A program made the position numbers and the translations under genes. A stretch of DNA of 44,195 nucleotides from Intrasporangium calvum (GTDB lineage Bacteria; Actinomycetota; Actinomycetes; Actinomycetales; Dermatophilaceae), in contig NZ_JAPFQL010000036.1 of the NCBI RefSeq assembly GCF_028446585.1, positions 1-44,195 of the forward strand, in the 5' to 3' direction. Shown one piece after another: positions 26,454 to 34,679 of the stretch (position 1 is the stretch's first letter; each line of letters begins with the position of its first letter). Below the pieces are notes generated by a model. That model had not been told where the DNA came from, made no database searches, and saw only the letters and a list, made by a program, of their open reading frames with translations.

Positions 26454-27298
26454 ACTGGCTCCGGGCGGTCGAGCACCTCCGCGCGGCCCGCCAGCCGGGA
26501 GTGCTCGTCACTTTGGCCGGGGTGCGCGGTCATGCGCCGCGCGAGGCCGGGGCCAAGATGGTCGTGACCGCCGACGCCGTGTGGGACACCATCGGCGGCG
26601 GCAACCTGGAGGCAACGGCGGTGGAGCGGGCGAGGCGCCTCATCGCGGACGGTCGCCGTTCACCCGAAACCTTCACCCTCACGTTGAGCGACAAGGCTCC
26701 CAGTGAGCACGGGCGTCAGTGCTGCGGCGGTGAGGTCACGGTCCTGCTCGAGCCGCTTCCTGTCGTGCCCTCCGTGGCGATCTTCGGACTCGGCAACGTG
26801 GGCATGGAGCTGGCGCGGATCCTTGCTCGTCGCGACCTCGAGCTGCACCTCGTCGACTCGCGCACGGACCTGCTCGCACCCGAGCGACTCCGACCGCTCG
26901 ACGACGCGGTGGCCCGGGTGCACGTCCACGCCGCGCCCGTCCCTGAGCTCGTCCTCGGCGAGGTGCCTGCGAGCACCCACGTGCTCATCATGACCCACGA
27001 CCACGCGGAGGATGCGGCGCTCTGCGACGCCGCTCTCCGGTGCGACCACCTGGGGACCGTCGGGCTCATCGGCTCGGCGTCGAAGTGGCGCCGGTTCCAG
27101 GCCGTGCTCGCGGCCGAGGGCCACTCCCCCGACGCCATCGCGCGGATCGTCTCGCCCATCGGCACAGCGGAGCTGCGCGGCAAGGACCCGTCGACCGTCG
27201 CCATCGGCGTGGCGGCAGCGCTCGTCAGGTCGTTCGAGCAGCAGGCGCTGACCGGGCAGCGCCACGACGCGGCGGGAACGGCGAGGGAGTCACGGTGA
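26450..27298 (+). CDS. xdhC: XdhC family molybdenum-cofactor sulfurylation/insertion protein
   Basis: A 282-residue accessory protein that binds molybdenum cofactor, protects it and hands the sulfurated form to XdhB. The N-terminal XdhC/CoxI domain has VRGHAPREAGAKM and TIGGGNLEA near residues 22-55, with the conserved Cys pair in GRQCCGGEV. The C-terminal Rossmann domain starts at VAIFGLGNVGMEL (about 108-120) and includes MTHDHAEDAALC and the closing SPIGTAELRGKDPSTVAIGVAAAL. ATG 26450 makes an ATGA overlap with xdhB and gives the standard MNWL start; ATG 26435 is less likely. The stop overlaps guaD. Confidence 0.92.
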
Positions 27299-28605
27299 CG
27301 ATCTTCCGGGGGACCGTGCTCGACACACCCGGCGACGAGCGGGTCGGGGCGGTGCGTCTGCGCGCCGATCCCGACGCCGCCCTGCTCGTCGAGGGGGGCC
27401 GAGTGACGGCACGCGGGGCCTTCGCGGACGTCATGGCAGCAGCGGGGTCCGCTGAGCGCCACGACGTGGTGGACCTCACCGACGGGCTCATCCTCCCCGG
27501 TCTCGTCGACACGCACGTCCACTACCCCCAGGTCCGGATCATCGGCGGCCTGGGCCTGCCCCTGCTCCAGTGGCTGGAGGAGCGCGCCCTGCCGGAGGAG
27601 GCGCGCCTCCAGTCCGTCACGTACGCCCGAGGGGTGGCCGCGGAGTTCGTCCACGGCCTGACGTCCGCAGGGACGACGACGGCTCTCGTCTTCGGTTCGC
27701 ACTTCGCTCCAGCGATGGACGTCTTGTTCGAGGCGGCCGCCACGGCGGGACTGCGCGTCACGGCCGGCCTCGTCGCGAGCGACCGTGGCCTGCCCAAACC
27801 GCTGCTCACCACGCCGGACCGGTTCTACGACGAGTCCATGGCCCTCGCGAGCCGGTGGCACCTGCACGGTCGGACCCGCTTCGCGGTGACGCCGCGCTTC
27901 TCCTACTCCGCGAGCGTGGCGATGCTCGACGCCTGCGCCTCGGTGCTCAAGGACGTCGACGGCGCGCTCTTCACCTCACACGTCAACGAGAACGTCAGCG
28001 AGGTGGCCGCGGTCGCCGAGCTCTTCCGAGGAGCCGAGCACTACGTCGCGACCTACGACCGCCACGGCCTCGTCGGCCCACGCACCGTGCTCGCTCACAA
28101 CGTCCATGCCACGGCGCCGGAGCTCGCGCTCCTGGCTGCCCGCGGCGCGTCGGTGGCGCACTGCCCATCGAGCAACGCCGCCCTGGGCAGCGGCCTCTTT
28201 CCCCTGGCGCGTCACGTCGAGCAGGGAGTCCGGGTCGCGCTCGGCTCGGACGTCGGCGCCGGCACCGGCTTCTTCATCCTCAAGGAGGGCCTGCACGCCT
28301 ACCTGACCCAGCGGTCGCTCGGCTCCGGGGGCCTCCCGTTGGCGGCTGCCGACCTGTTGCACCTCGCCACCCGGTCCGGCGCCCTGGCGCTCGGCCTCGG
28401 GGAGGAGGTGGGCGACCTCAGCGTCGGCAAGCAGTTCGACGCGATCTGGGTCCGACCCCGCCCCGGAGAGCCGTTGGCCGTGGGGCTGCGTCACGCGTCG
28501 TCGCCGGAGGATGCCCTGGCCCGGACCATCGCCCTCGCAACCCCATCGGATCTGGCCGGGGTGTGGATCGCCGGCGAGCAGGTCCCTGCGGTCCACCCCG
28601 GCTGA
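27295..28605 (+). CDS. guaD: Guanine deaminase
   Basis: A 436-residue amidohydrolase that converts guanine to xanthine, feeding the XDH encoded upstream. Zinc ligands and catalytic residues are in place: THVHYPQ (His74, His76), the guanine-binding segment PLLQWLEERALPEE near 85-98, SHVNEN, LAHNVHAT and the metal Asp in GSDVGAGTGFF. The sequence PRFSYSAS replaces the more usual PRFAPTCS, a mild variation. GTG 27295 overlaps the xdhC stop (GTGA) with GAGGGAG 5 nt upstream. It is the last of four genes joined by 4-base overlaps, so guanine, xanthine and urate steps are made in balanced amounts. Confidence 0.92.
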   Translation: MTIFRGTVLDTPGDERVGAVRLRADPDAALLVEGGRVTARGAFADVMAAAGSAERHDVVDLTDGLILPGLVDTHVHYPQVRIIGGLGLPLLQWLEERALPEEARLQSVTYARGVAAEFVHGLTSAGTTTALVFGSHFAPAMDVLFEAAATAGLRVTAGLVASDRGLPKPLLTTPDRFYDESMALASRWHLHGRTRFAVTPRFSYSASVAMLDACASVLKDVDGALFTSHVNENVSEVAAVAELFRGAEHYVATYDRHGLVGPRTVLAHNVHATAPELALLAARGASVAHCPSSNAALGSGLFPLARHVEQGVRVALGSDVGAGTGFFILKEGLHAYLTQRSLGSGGLPLAAADLLHLATRSGALALGLGEEVGDLSVGKQFDAIWVRPRPGEPLAVGLRHASSPEDALARTIALATPSDLAGVWIAGEQVPAVHPG

Positions 28606-28616
28606 CCCGCATTCCC

Positions 28617-28698
28617 CCACTCGAGTGGCTCCGCCGTCCACACCCCGTAGTCCACACCCCGCGGGTCCTGAGCCTGTGCATACCGGGGCCACTCGAGT
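28617..28698. repeat. Paired CCACTCGAGT elements between guaD and SDR
   Basis: CCACTCGAGTGG (28617-28628) is a perfect palindrome; GCCACTCGAGT recurs at 28688-28698. The two can pair as an 11-bp stem across about 60 nt, which contains GTCCACACCCCG twice. It lies between convergent genes and may serve as terminator. A third copy, CCCACTCGAGT, is at 43373-43383. Confidence 0.5.
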
Positions 28699-28714
28699 CA
28701 TGGACCGGGGTTGG

Positions 28715-29524
28715 TCAGGTGGGCGGGGTGTAGCGGCCGTCGACCGCGGTCCAGCCGCCGTCGACGAAGAGCTGCGTGCCGGTGACGAAGGACGAGGCGT
28801 CGGACGCGAGGTAGACGACCGCCCCCGCGAGCTCGTCTGGCCGCGACCACCGACCGAGGGCGCTCTTGGTCGCATAGGCCGCCGCCCACTCCGGGACGGC
28901 GCGGATCGGGGCGGTCAGGGGTGTCTCGACGACGCCGGGTGCGATGGCGTTGACGCGCACCCCGCTGGGTCCGAGCTCGGCTGCGGCGGCGCGCAGCAGC
29001 TGCACGAGTCCCGCCTTGGTCGCGGCGTAGACCCCCTGCCCTTCCTCGACGGTCACCGACCTGATCGAGGTGAAGGCGATGATGCTGCCCCGGCCACGCA
29101 GGGCCATCCCGGGCCCGAACGCCCGGACCAGACGGAAGGCCGCCCGCAGGTTGAGGTCGACCACCCGGTCGAACTCGTCGTCCGAGTAGTCGGCCAGGCG
29201 CTTGCGGACGTTGGTGGCCGCCGAGTCCACGAGGACGTCGACGTCACCGAGCTCGTCCGCAGCCAGCCGGATCGCCTCGGCGTCGAGGACGTCGAGGCGG
29301 TACGACGTCAGCCCCGGGGCCAGGCGCGTCGTCGCCTCGGCCGCAGCCAGGTCGCGATCGGCGCAGACCACCTCGGCTCCGTGGGCTGCGAGCGCCAGCG
29401 CGCTCTCCCGGCCGATCCCGCTGCCCGCCCCGACGACGACCGCGCGCCGCCCGTCGAGCCGGAAGAGCCGCCTGTAGTCGACGGGAGCAGGAGGGCCGAG
29501 CCCGGGGGGCGTCGAGGGTGTCAT
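28715..29524 (-). CDS. SDR family oxidoreductase
   Basis: A 269-residue classical short-chain dehydrogenase using NAD(P). Seen: nucleotide-binding VVVGAGSGIGRE (about 29-40), CADRD, which by its acidic residue favours NAD, a DVDVLVDSAAT loop, Ser153 in FTSIRSV, and the catalytic pair Tyr166 and Lys170 in YAATK. The C-terminal SFVTGTQLFVDGGWTA is typical. An N-terminal extension of about 25 residues (TPSTPPGLGPPAP, then DYRRLF) is unusual but the start is fixed by ATGA overlap with the aldehyde dehydrogenase. As last gene of the transporter operon it probably oxidises or reduces an intermediate of the imported compound. Confidence 0.88.
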   Translation of the reverse strand: MTPSTPPGLGPPAPVDYRRLFRLDGRRAVVVGAGSGIGRESALALAAHGAEVVCADRDLAAAEATTRLAPGLTSYRLDVLDAEAIRLAADELGDVDVLVDSAATNVRKRLADYSDDEFDRVVDLNLRAAFRLVRAFGPGMALRGRGSIIAFTSIRSVTVEEGQGVYAATKAGLVQLLRAAAAELGPSGVRVNAIAPGVVETPLTAPIRAVPEWAAAYATKSALGRWSRPDELAGAVVYLASDASSFVTGTQLFVDGGWTAVDGRYTPPT

Positions 29525-30990
29525 GCGGGCCTCCCCGTCGTGGGTCGGATGATCGCCATTCGCGTCACGGTGAGCTCCTCGATGGCGAAGCGTGGGCCCT
29601 CCCGGCCGACGCCGGAGTCCTTCACGCCGCCATAGGGCATGACATCGGACCGGAAGCCCGGCACCTCGTTGACGACGACGCCGCCGGCCTCGATCCGCTC
29701 GATCGCCCGGAAGGCGGTCTCTAGAGACGCGGTGAACACGCTCGCGTGCAGGCCGTAGCGGGACCGGTTGACGACGTCGAACGCCTCCTCCAGCGTGGCC
29801 ACGGACCGAACCGCGACGACCGGTCCGAAGACCTCCTCGTCCCACGCCAGCTGGCCGTCCGGGACGTCGAGCAGCACGGTCGGCTGCATCACACCGTCAC
29901 GCAGGTCCCCGCCGTGGACCACGGCGGCACCGGCAGCGACCGCGGCCTCGACCCAGGTCCGCACCCGCTCGGTGGACCGGTCGTCGATGAGGGCCGAGAC
30001 CCGCGTCTGCGCTGAGCGCGGGTCGCCGACGACGACGTCGGCGAGGTGGCGTCCGAGGGCGGCGAGGAAGGCTTCGCGCGCGCTCTCGACCACGACAACG
30101 CGTTGGACCGAGATGCACGCCTGACCGGAGGCGTAGTAGCCACCGCGCACGACCGCCGCGGCAGCGGCCTCGACGTCCGCGTCCGCGGCGACGACGAGGG
30201 CGGAGTTGGAGCCGAGCTCGAGCAGCACCTTCGTCGGCGCTGCGTCCCGGGCGATCTGGTGCCCGACCGCCGCTGACCCGGTGAAGGAGACCGCCCCGAC
30301 CCGGCGGTCGGTCGTCAGCGCCGCTCCCACGTCGACCCCGCCGGTGACGAGCTGCACGAGGGACCGAGGGGCACCGGCACCTGCGAGCGCCTCGCGGATG
30401 AGGTGCACGAGCCACAGCGTCGCGAGCGGCGTCTGGGGAGCCGGCTTGATCACCACGGGGCACCCGGCAGCCAGGGCGGGAGCGAGCTTGTGGGAGGCAA
30501 GGAGCAGGGGGTAGTTGTAGCCGGCGATCCCCACGACGACCCCGATCGGGCGGCGGACCCAGAAGCCGAGCAGGCCCTCACCGCTCGGCAGCAGGTCGAG
30601 GGGCACCGTCTCGCCGTGCAGGCGAGCGACCTCCTCAGCCGCCGTCGTCAGGGTGAGCAGGGTGCGGTCGACCTCGACCCTGCAGTCGACCAGGGGCTTG
30701 CCGGTCTCGAGCACGAGGAGCTGCTCGAACTCCTCCCGCTGCTCCCCCACCGCGCGGGCCGTCTCGGCAAGCGCTCTCCGACGGATGTGGGACGGGAGGG
30801 AGGCGGCGCGCTCACGGAGCCCGGCGGCATACGAGATGGCTTGGCTCGCGAGCTCGCTGGAGCCGACCGGCGCCTCGGCGACGAGCTCCCCGGAGAACGG
30901 GAAGCGCACCGGCGCCGTCGCCGTGACCGCCACCCACTCCTCCCCGACGGGCAGTCCGGGTGGGTGAGCAGGGGTGTGCAGTGCGGTCAT
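29521..30990 (-). CDS. Aldehyde dehydrogenase family protein
   Basis: A 489-residue NAD(P)-dependent aldehyde dehydrogenase that oxidises an aldehyde to the acid. Seen: VVVGIAGYNYPLLLASHKLAPAL (cofactor and oxyanion region, near 150-170), SFTGSAAVGHQI, the general base E258 in LELGSNSALV and the nucleophile C292 in GQACISVQ, followed by EEVFGPVVAV and MPYGGVKDSGVGREG. The residue set resembles succinate-semialdehyde/lactaldehyde-type enzymes, but the substrate is open. The start overlaps the upstream ATPase gene (ATGA) and the stop overlaps the SDR gene. Confidence 0.9.
   Translation of the reverse strand: MTALHTPAHPPGLPVGEEWVAVTATAPVRFPFSGELVAEAPVGSSELASQAISYAAGLRERAASLPSHIRRRALAETARAVGEQREEFEQLLVLETGKPLVDCRVEVDRTLLTLTTAAEEVARLHGETVPLDLLPSGEGLLGFWVRRPIGVVVGIAGYNYPLLLASHKLAPALAAGCPVVIKPAPQTPLATLWLVHLIREALAGAGAPRSLVQLVTGGVDVGAALTTDRRVGAVSFTGSAAVGHQIARDAAPTKVLLELGSNSALVVAADADVEAAAAAVVRGGYYASGQACISVQRVVVVESAREAFLAALGRHLADVVVGDPRSAQTRVSALIDDRSTERVRTWVEAAVAAGAAVVHGGDLRDGVMQPTVLLDVPDGQLAWDEEVFGPVVAVRSVATLEEAFDVVNRSRYGLHASVFTASLETAFRAIERIEAGGVVVNEVPGFRSDVMPYGGVKDSGVGREGPRFAIEELTVTRMAIIRPTTGRPA
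30820..30832 (-). repeat. Variant of the dispersed element (one mismatch)
   Basis: CCCGGCGGCATAC differs from the core at one base (G for A) and is inside the aldehyde dehydrogenase gene. It may be chance. Confidence 0.35.
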
Positions 30991-31829
30991 GAGCCACCTC
31001 CGACGAGCTCTGCCGTGCCGCCGCCGCGCAGGGCCCGACGCATGCTCGGCGCCGCGCGCAGCAGCTGCTGGGTGTAGGGGTGCTGCGGGTCGTCGTAGAC
31101 CTGCGCCGTGGGACCGAGCTCGACGACCTCACCGGCACGCATGACGGCGACGCGGTCGCAGGTGTGGCGGACCACGGACAGGTCGTGCGAGACGAAGAGC
31201 AGCGTGAGGCCGAGCTCCTCGACGAACTCGGTGATGAGGTTGAGGACCTGGGCTCGCACCGACACGTCGAGCGCGCTCACCGGCTCGTCGGCGAGCAGGA
31301 TCGTCGGCCGCGGCGCGAGGGCGCGCGCGATCGAGATCCGCTGGCGCTGACCACCGGAGAACTGGTGCGGGAACCGGTCGGCTGCCTCGCGGGGCAGCCC
31401 GACCGCCTCGAGGAGCTCGAGGACCCGAGCCTCACGCGCGTCACGGGTCGAGCCCTCGCCGGCCTGCGCCACGAGCGGCTCCGCGATGATGTCGCGGACG
31501 CGCATGCGCGGGTCGAGCGAGCCCATCGGGTCCTGGAAGACGACCTGGAGCTGCGAGCGGACGAACCCCAGATCCCGCTCGCGACGGCCGGTGATGTCCA
31601 TCCCCTCGACGAAGATCTGCCCGCTCGTGGGCCGGTCCAGAGCCCCGATGAGCCGCAGCAGCGTCGACTTGCCCGACCCGGACTCCCCCACCAGCCCGAA
31701 GCGCTCCCCACGGGCGACCTCGAAGCTGACCCCCTTGACCGCCTCGACAGGAGGACTCGGGCGCAGCAGGGAAGCCCGCGGACGCCGGTAGTGGCGGACG
31801 ACGTCCTGCACGACGATCGACGCGCTCAT
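30987..31829 (-). CDS. Peptide/nickel-type ABC importer ATPase (DppF-like)
   Basis: A 280-residue ATPase subunit of an oligopeptide/dipeptide-type (PepT) importer on the inner membrane face. Seen: Walker A GESGSGKST, Q-loop VVFQDPMGSLDPRMRV, signature FSGGQRQRISIARAL, Walker B ILLADEPVSALDV, H-loop VSHDLSVV, and the C-terminal oligopeptide-type tail ending QHPYTQQLLRAAP. The start ATG 31829 overlaps the preceding ATPase gene (ATGA). It pairs with that ATPase to power the two permeases encoded upstream. Confidence 0.9.
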   Translation of the reverse strand: MSASIVVQDVVRHYRRPRASLLRPSPPVEAVKGVSFEVARGERFGLVGESGSGKSTLLRLIGALDRPTSGQIFVEGMDITGRRERDLGFVRSQLQVVFQDPMGSLDPRMRVRDIIAEPLVAQAGEGSTRDAREARVLELLEAVGLPREAADRFPHQFSGGQRQRISIARALAPRPTILLADEPVSALDVSVRAQVLNLITEFVEELGLTLLFVSHDLSVVRHTCDRVAVMRAGEVVELGPTAQVYDDPQHPYTQQLLRAAPSMRRALRGGGTAELVGGGS

Positions 31830-32833
31830 CGCTCTCCTCCGGCGGGGTGGACGCAGGCGTGGCCGTGCCCCGGGTCGGCGCTGCTCCAGGGCGGCGGCGC
31901 GGCGCACTCGGCGGTGGCGTGCCTGCAGCGCGTCCGGAAGACGCACCCCTCCGGGAAGGCGCCCGCCGGGGGCACGGTGCCGGGAATCGTCGTCAACGGT
32001 TTGCCCGGCCGGGCCCCCTCGAGGTCCGAGGCCCCGAGCAGACCCTCGGTGTAGCGGTGTCGCGGTCGCGTGAAGACCTCTGCCACCGGACCGGCTTCGA
32101 CGATCCGTCCGCCATACATGACCAGGACCCGCTCGCACACCGTGGCGACGACGGGCAGGTCATGGGTGATGAAGAGCATCGCGGACCGGCGCGCCTCGAC
32201 GCCGCGGACGATCAGGTCGAGGACCTTCGCCTGCACGGTCACGTCGAGGGCCGTCGTCGGCTCGTCACAGACGAGCAGCTCCGGGTCGTTGGCGAGCGCT
32301 ATGGCCACGACGACGCGCTGGCGCTGCCCGCCCGACAGCTGGTGCGGGTAGGCGCGGGCGAGCTCGGCGGGTGCGGGCAGGCCCACCTGGTCGAGCAGGG
32401 CGACGACCCGCTGCCGCACGGCAGCCCGGTCGGCACCGGGGCGCTTGCCGCGCCCGGCGTGGACCAGGATCGTCTCGGCGACCTGCGCCCCGACACGCAT
32501 CGTCGGGTTGAGAGCCGTCATCGGCTCCTGGAAGACCATGGACACGTCGTTGCCGCGCACCGACGCCATGGCGCGCTCGCTCGCTCCGACGACGTCGTGC
32601 GTCACCCCGGCCAGTCGCACGGAGCCCGTCGCCCGGGCCCCCTCGGGCAACAGACCGAGCACGGCCAGGCTCGTCAGCGACTTGCCCGAGCCGGACTCCC
32701 CGATGAGCCCCACCCGCTCGCCGCGCCCCACGGTGAAGGTCAGGTCGTGGAGCAGGTCGTGCCGTCCGATGCTCACCGAGAGCCCCCGGACCTCGAGGAC
32801 CGGAGACGGCGCGACCGCTGCGGCGGTGGTCAT
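31826..32833 (-). CDS. Peptide/nickel-type ABC importer ATPase (DppD-like)
   Basis: A 335-residue partner ATPase. Seen: Walker A GESGSGKSL, Q-loop VFQEPMTALNPTMRVG, signature LSGGQRQRVVVAIALA, Walker B LLVCDEPTTALDV, H-loop ITHDLPVV. The long C-terminal extension has the cysteine-containing oligo_HPY pattern (FPEGCVFRTRCRHAT, AECAAPPP, ACVHP), which in family members may hold an iron-sulfur cluster. It overlaps both neighbours by 4 bases. Confidence 0.9.
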   Translation of the reverse strand: MTTAAAVAPSPVLEVRGLSVSIGRHDLLHDLTFTVGRGERVGLIGESGSGKSLTSLAVLGLLPEGARATGSVRLAGVTHDVVGASERAMASVRGNDVSMVFQEPMTALNPTMRVGAQVAETILVHAGRGKRPGADRAAVRQRVVALLDQVGLPAPAELARAYPHQLSGGQRQRVVVAIALANDPELLVCDEPTTALDVTVQAKVLDLIVRGVEARRSAMLFITHDLPVVATVCERVLVMYGGRIVEAGPVAEVFTRPRHRYTEGLLGASDLEGARPGKPLTTIPGTVPPAGAFPEGCVFRTRCRHATAECAAPPPWSSADPGHGHACVHPAGGER

Positions 32834-33711
32834 CGGCGGTCCTCGAGTCGTGGGTCGTAGCGGTCGCGCAGCCCGTCACCGAGCAGGTTGAAGCCCAGGA
32901 CGGCCACGGCGATGGCCAGACCCGGCACGAAGGCGAGCCGGGGCGCGGAGAAGAGCAGCTCCTGGCTCTCCTGGAGCATCCGGCCCCAGCTCGGCGTCGG
33001 GGGCGGCGTGCCGTAGCCGAGGAAGGAGAGGGCCGCCTCGGCGAGGACGGCAATGGCGAACGCGACCGATGCCTGGACGATGACGAGGCTGCTGACGTTG
33101 GGCAGCACGTGGCGCAGGCCGATCCCCCAGGAACGTCGCCCCGCGGCCCGCGCCGCGAGGACGTACTCCGTGCTGAGGACCTGGAGGGCGCCGCTGCGCA
33201 CGATCCGGGCGAAGCTGGGCACCGTGGCGATCCCGATGGCGATCATCGCGACGAGGGTGCTGCCGCCGTAGACGGCGCTGAACATGATCGCGAGCAGCAG
33301 GGCCGGGAAGGCGAGAAGAAGGTCCATCGCCCGCATGAGCGTCTCACCGACCCACCGCGGCGCCATGGCGGCCACCACCCCGAGCGGCACGCCGAGCAGG
33401 CCTGCGACGCCGACGGCGACGACCCCGACGAAGAGCGTCGTGCGCGCCCCGACGAGGACCTGGCTCAGCACGTCGCGGCCGAACTTGTCGGTGCCGAGCC
33501 AGTGCTCGGGGTCGCCGACGTCGCGCAGGCGGGCCGCGGCGTTGACCAGGGTCGGGTCGTGTGGTGTCCACACGAAGGACAGGAGAGCCATCAAGACCAC
33601 CGCCGCGACGATGGACCCACCGACGACGAGGCTGGGGCCGGGGCGACGTCGCACCCGCGGCTGCCCGGCCACTCTGGTCGGGTCGATCGGGCCGGCCGGC
33701 TGCGCACTCAT
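32830..33711 (-). CDS. Peptide-type ABC importer permease (DppC-like)
   Basis: A 293-residue inner membrane permease with an N-terminal cytoplasmic stretch, a first span at about 30-50, then HWLGTDKFGRDVLSQVLVGARTTL (the DppC signature), four or five further spans, and the ATPase-contact EAA loop YVLAARAAGRRSWGIGLRHVLPN (about 195-217). The C-terminal half ends with FLGYGTPPPTPSWGRML and a last span. ATG 33711 overlaps the preceding permease gene (ATGA). Confidence 0.9.
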   Translation of the reverse strand: MSAQPAGPIDPTRVAGQPRVRRRPGPSLVVGGSIVAAVVLMALLSFVWTPHDPTLVNAAARLRDVGDPEHWLGTDKFGRDVLSQVLVGARTTLFVGVVAVGVAGLLGVPLGVVAAMAPRWVGETLMRAMDLLLAFPALLLAIMFSAVYGGSTLVAMIAIGIATVPSFARIVRSGALQVLSTEYVLAARAAGRRSWGIGLRHVLPNVSSLVIVQASVAFAIAVLAEAALSFLGYGTPPPTPSWGRMLQESQELLFSAPRLAFVPGLAIAVAVLGFNLLGDGLRDRYDPRLEDRR

Positions 33712-34658
33712 GAGTGGCCCGCCCGGAGCCGCGGGTCGATGACGACGTAGAGCACGTCCACGAGGAAGTTCACCAGCAGCACGGCGACGACGAGGAGCAT
33801 GACGATGTCCTGGACGAAGACGAGGTCCCGGTTGGAGACCTGGTCGAGGAGCAGGCTGCCGAGACCCGGGATGACGAAGACCCGTTCGACGACCACGGCA
33901 CCGATCAGGAGAGTGGACAGCTGGAGCGCCAGCACCGTGACGACCGGGACCGCCGCGTTCCGGAAGCCGTGTCGCCACAGCGCACGGAACGGTCCCAGGC
34001 CCTTGGCCCGCGCCGTCCGGATGTAGTCCTCCCGCTGCACGTCGAGCACCGAGCTGCGCACGTAGCGCGTCAGCACGGCCCCTTGGACCAGACCGAGGGA
34101 GAGCACGGGCAGGACCAGCTGGCGCAGGAACTGGGCCGGGTCCTCGTTGGGCGGGGTCCACCCGTTGGCGGGCAGCCAGCCGAGCCGCACCGCGAAGACG
34201 GTGATGAGCAGGATGCCGGCGAGGAACGCGGGCACCGCGACGCCGACCTGGGACAGGGCTGACAGGAGGAACCCGCTCGGTCGCCGGTGACGAACCGCCA
34301 TGAGCGTCCCCATCGGCACGGCGATGACCAGGGCCACGAGCATGGCGCAGACGACGAGCCAGAGCGTCACCTGCAGCCGGTGCAGGATCTGGGGGGCGAT
34401 CTCCACCTGGGAGACATAGCTGCGCCCGAGGTCGAAGCGGAGCAGGCCGGAGACCCACGAGGCGTACTGCTCCACGAGCGGCCGGTCGAGCCCGAACTCG
34501 GCGCGCAGCCGGCCCACCGCCTCCTCGGAGGCGTTGACCCCCAAGGCGACCCGAGCCGGGTCACCCGGCAGGAGCACCATGAAGCCGAAGACGACGACCG
34601 AGCTCACCGCGAGGCTCGCGACGAGGATCGCGGTCCTGCGGACGAGGTGCAGCAGCAT
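33708..34658 (-). CDS. Peptide-type ABC importer permease (DppB-like)
   Basis: A 316-residue DppB-type permease. Seen: the N-terminal span with FMVLLPGDPAR, LDRPLVEQYASWVSGLLRFDLG (about 56-77), spans around residues 95-120, 130-155 and 175-195, and the EAA loop DYIRTARAKGLGPFRALWRHGFRNA (about 213-237), followed by VVVERVFVIPGLGSLLLD. It is 21 nt downstream of the solute-binding gene, the only non-overlapping junction in this seven-gene unit. Confidence 0.91.
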   Translation of the reverse strand: MLLHLVRRTAILVASLAVSSVVVFGFMVLLPGDPARVALGVNASEEAVGRLRAEFGLDRPLVEQYASWVSGLLRFDLGRSYVSQVEIAPQILHRLQVTLWLVVCAMLVALVIAVPMGTLMAVRHRRPSGFLLSALSQVGVAVPAFLAGILLITVFAVRLGWLPANGWTPPNEDPAQFLRQLVLPVLSLGLVQGAVLTRYVRSSVLDVQREDYIRTARAKGLGPFRALWRHGFRNAAVPVVTVLALQLSTLLIGAVVVERVFVIPGLGSLLLDQVSNRDLVFVQDIVMLLVVAVLLVNFLVDVLYVVIDPRLRAGHS

Positions 34659-34679
34659 GGTCCCGTCCGAGCGTCCTGC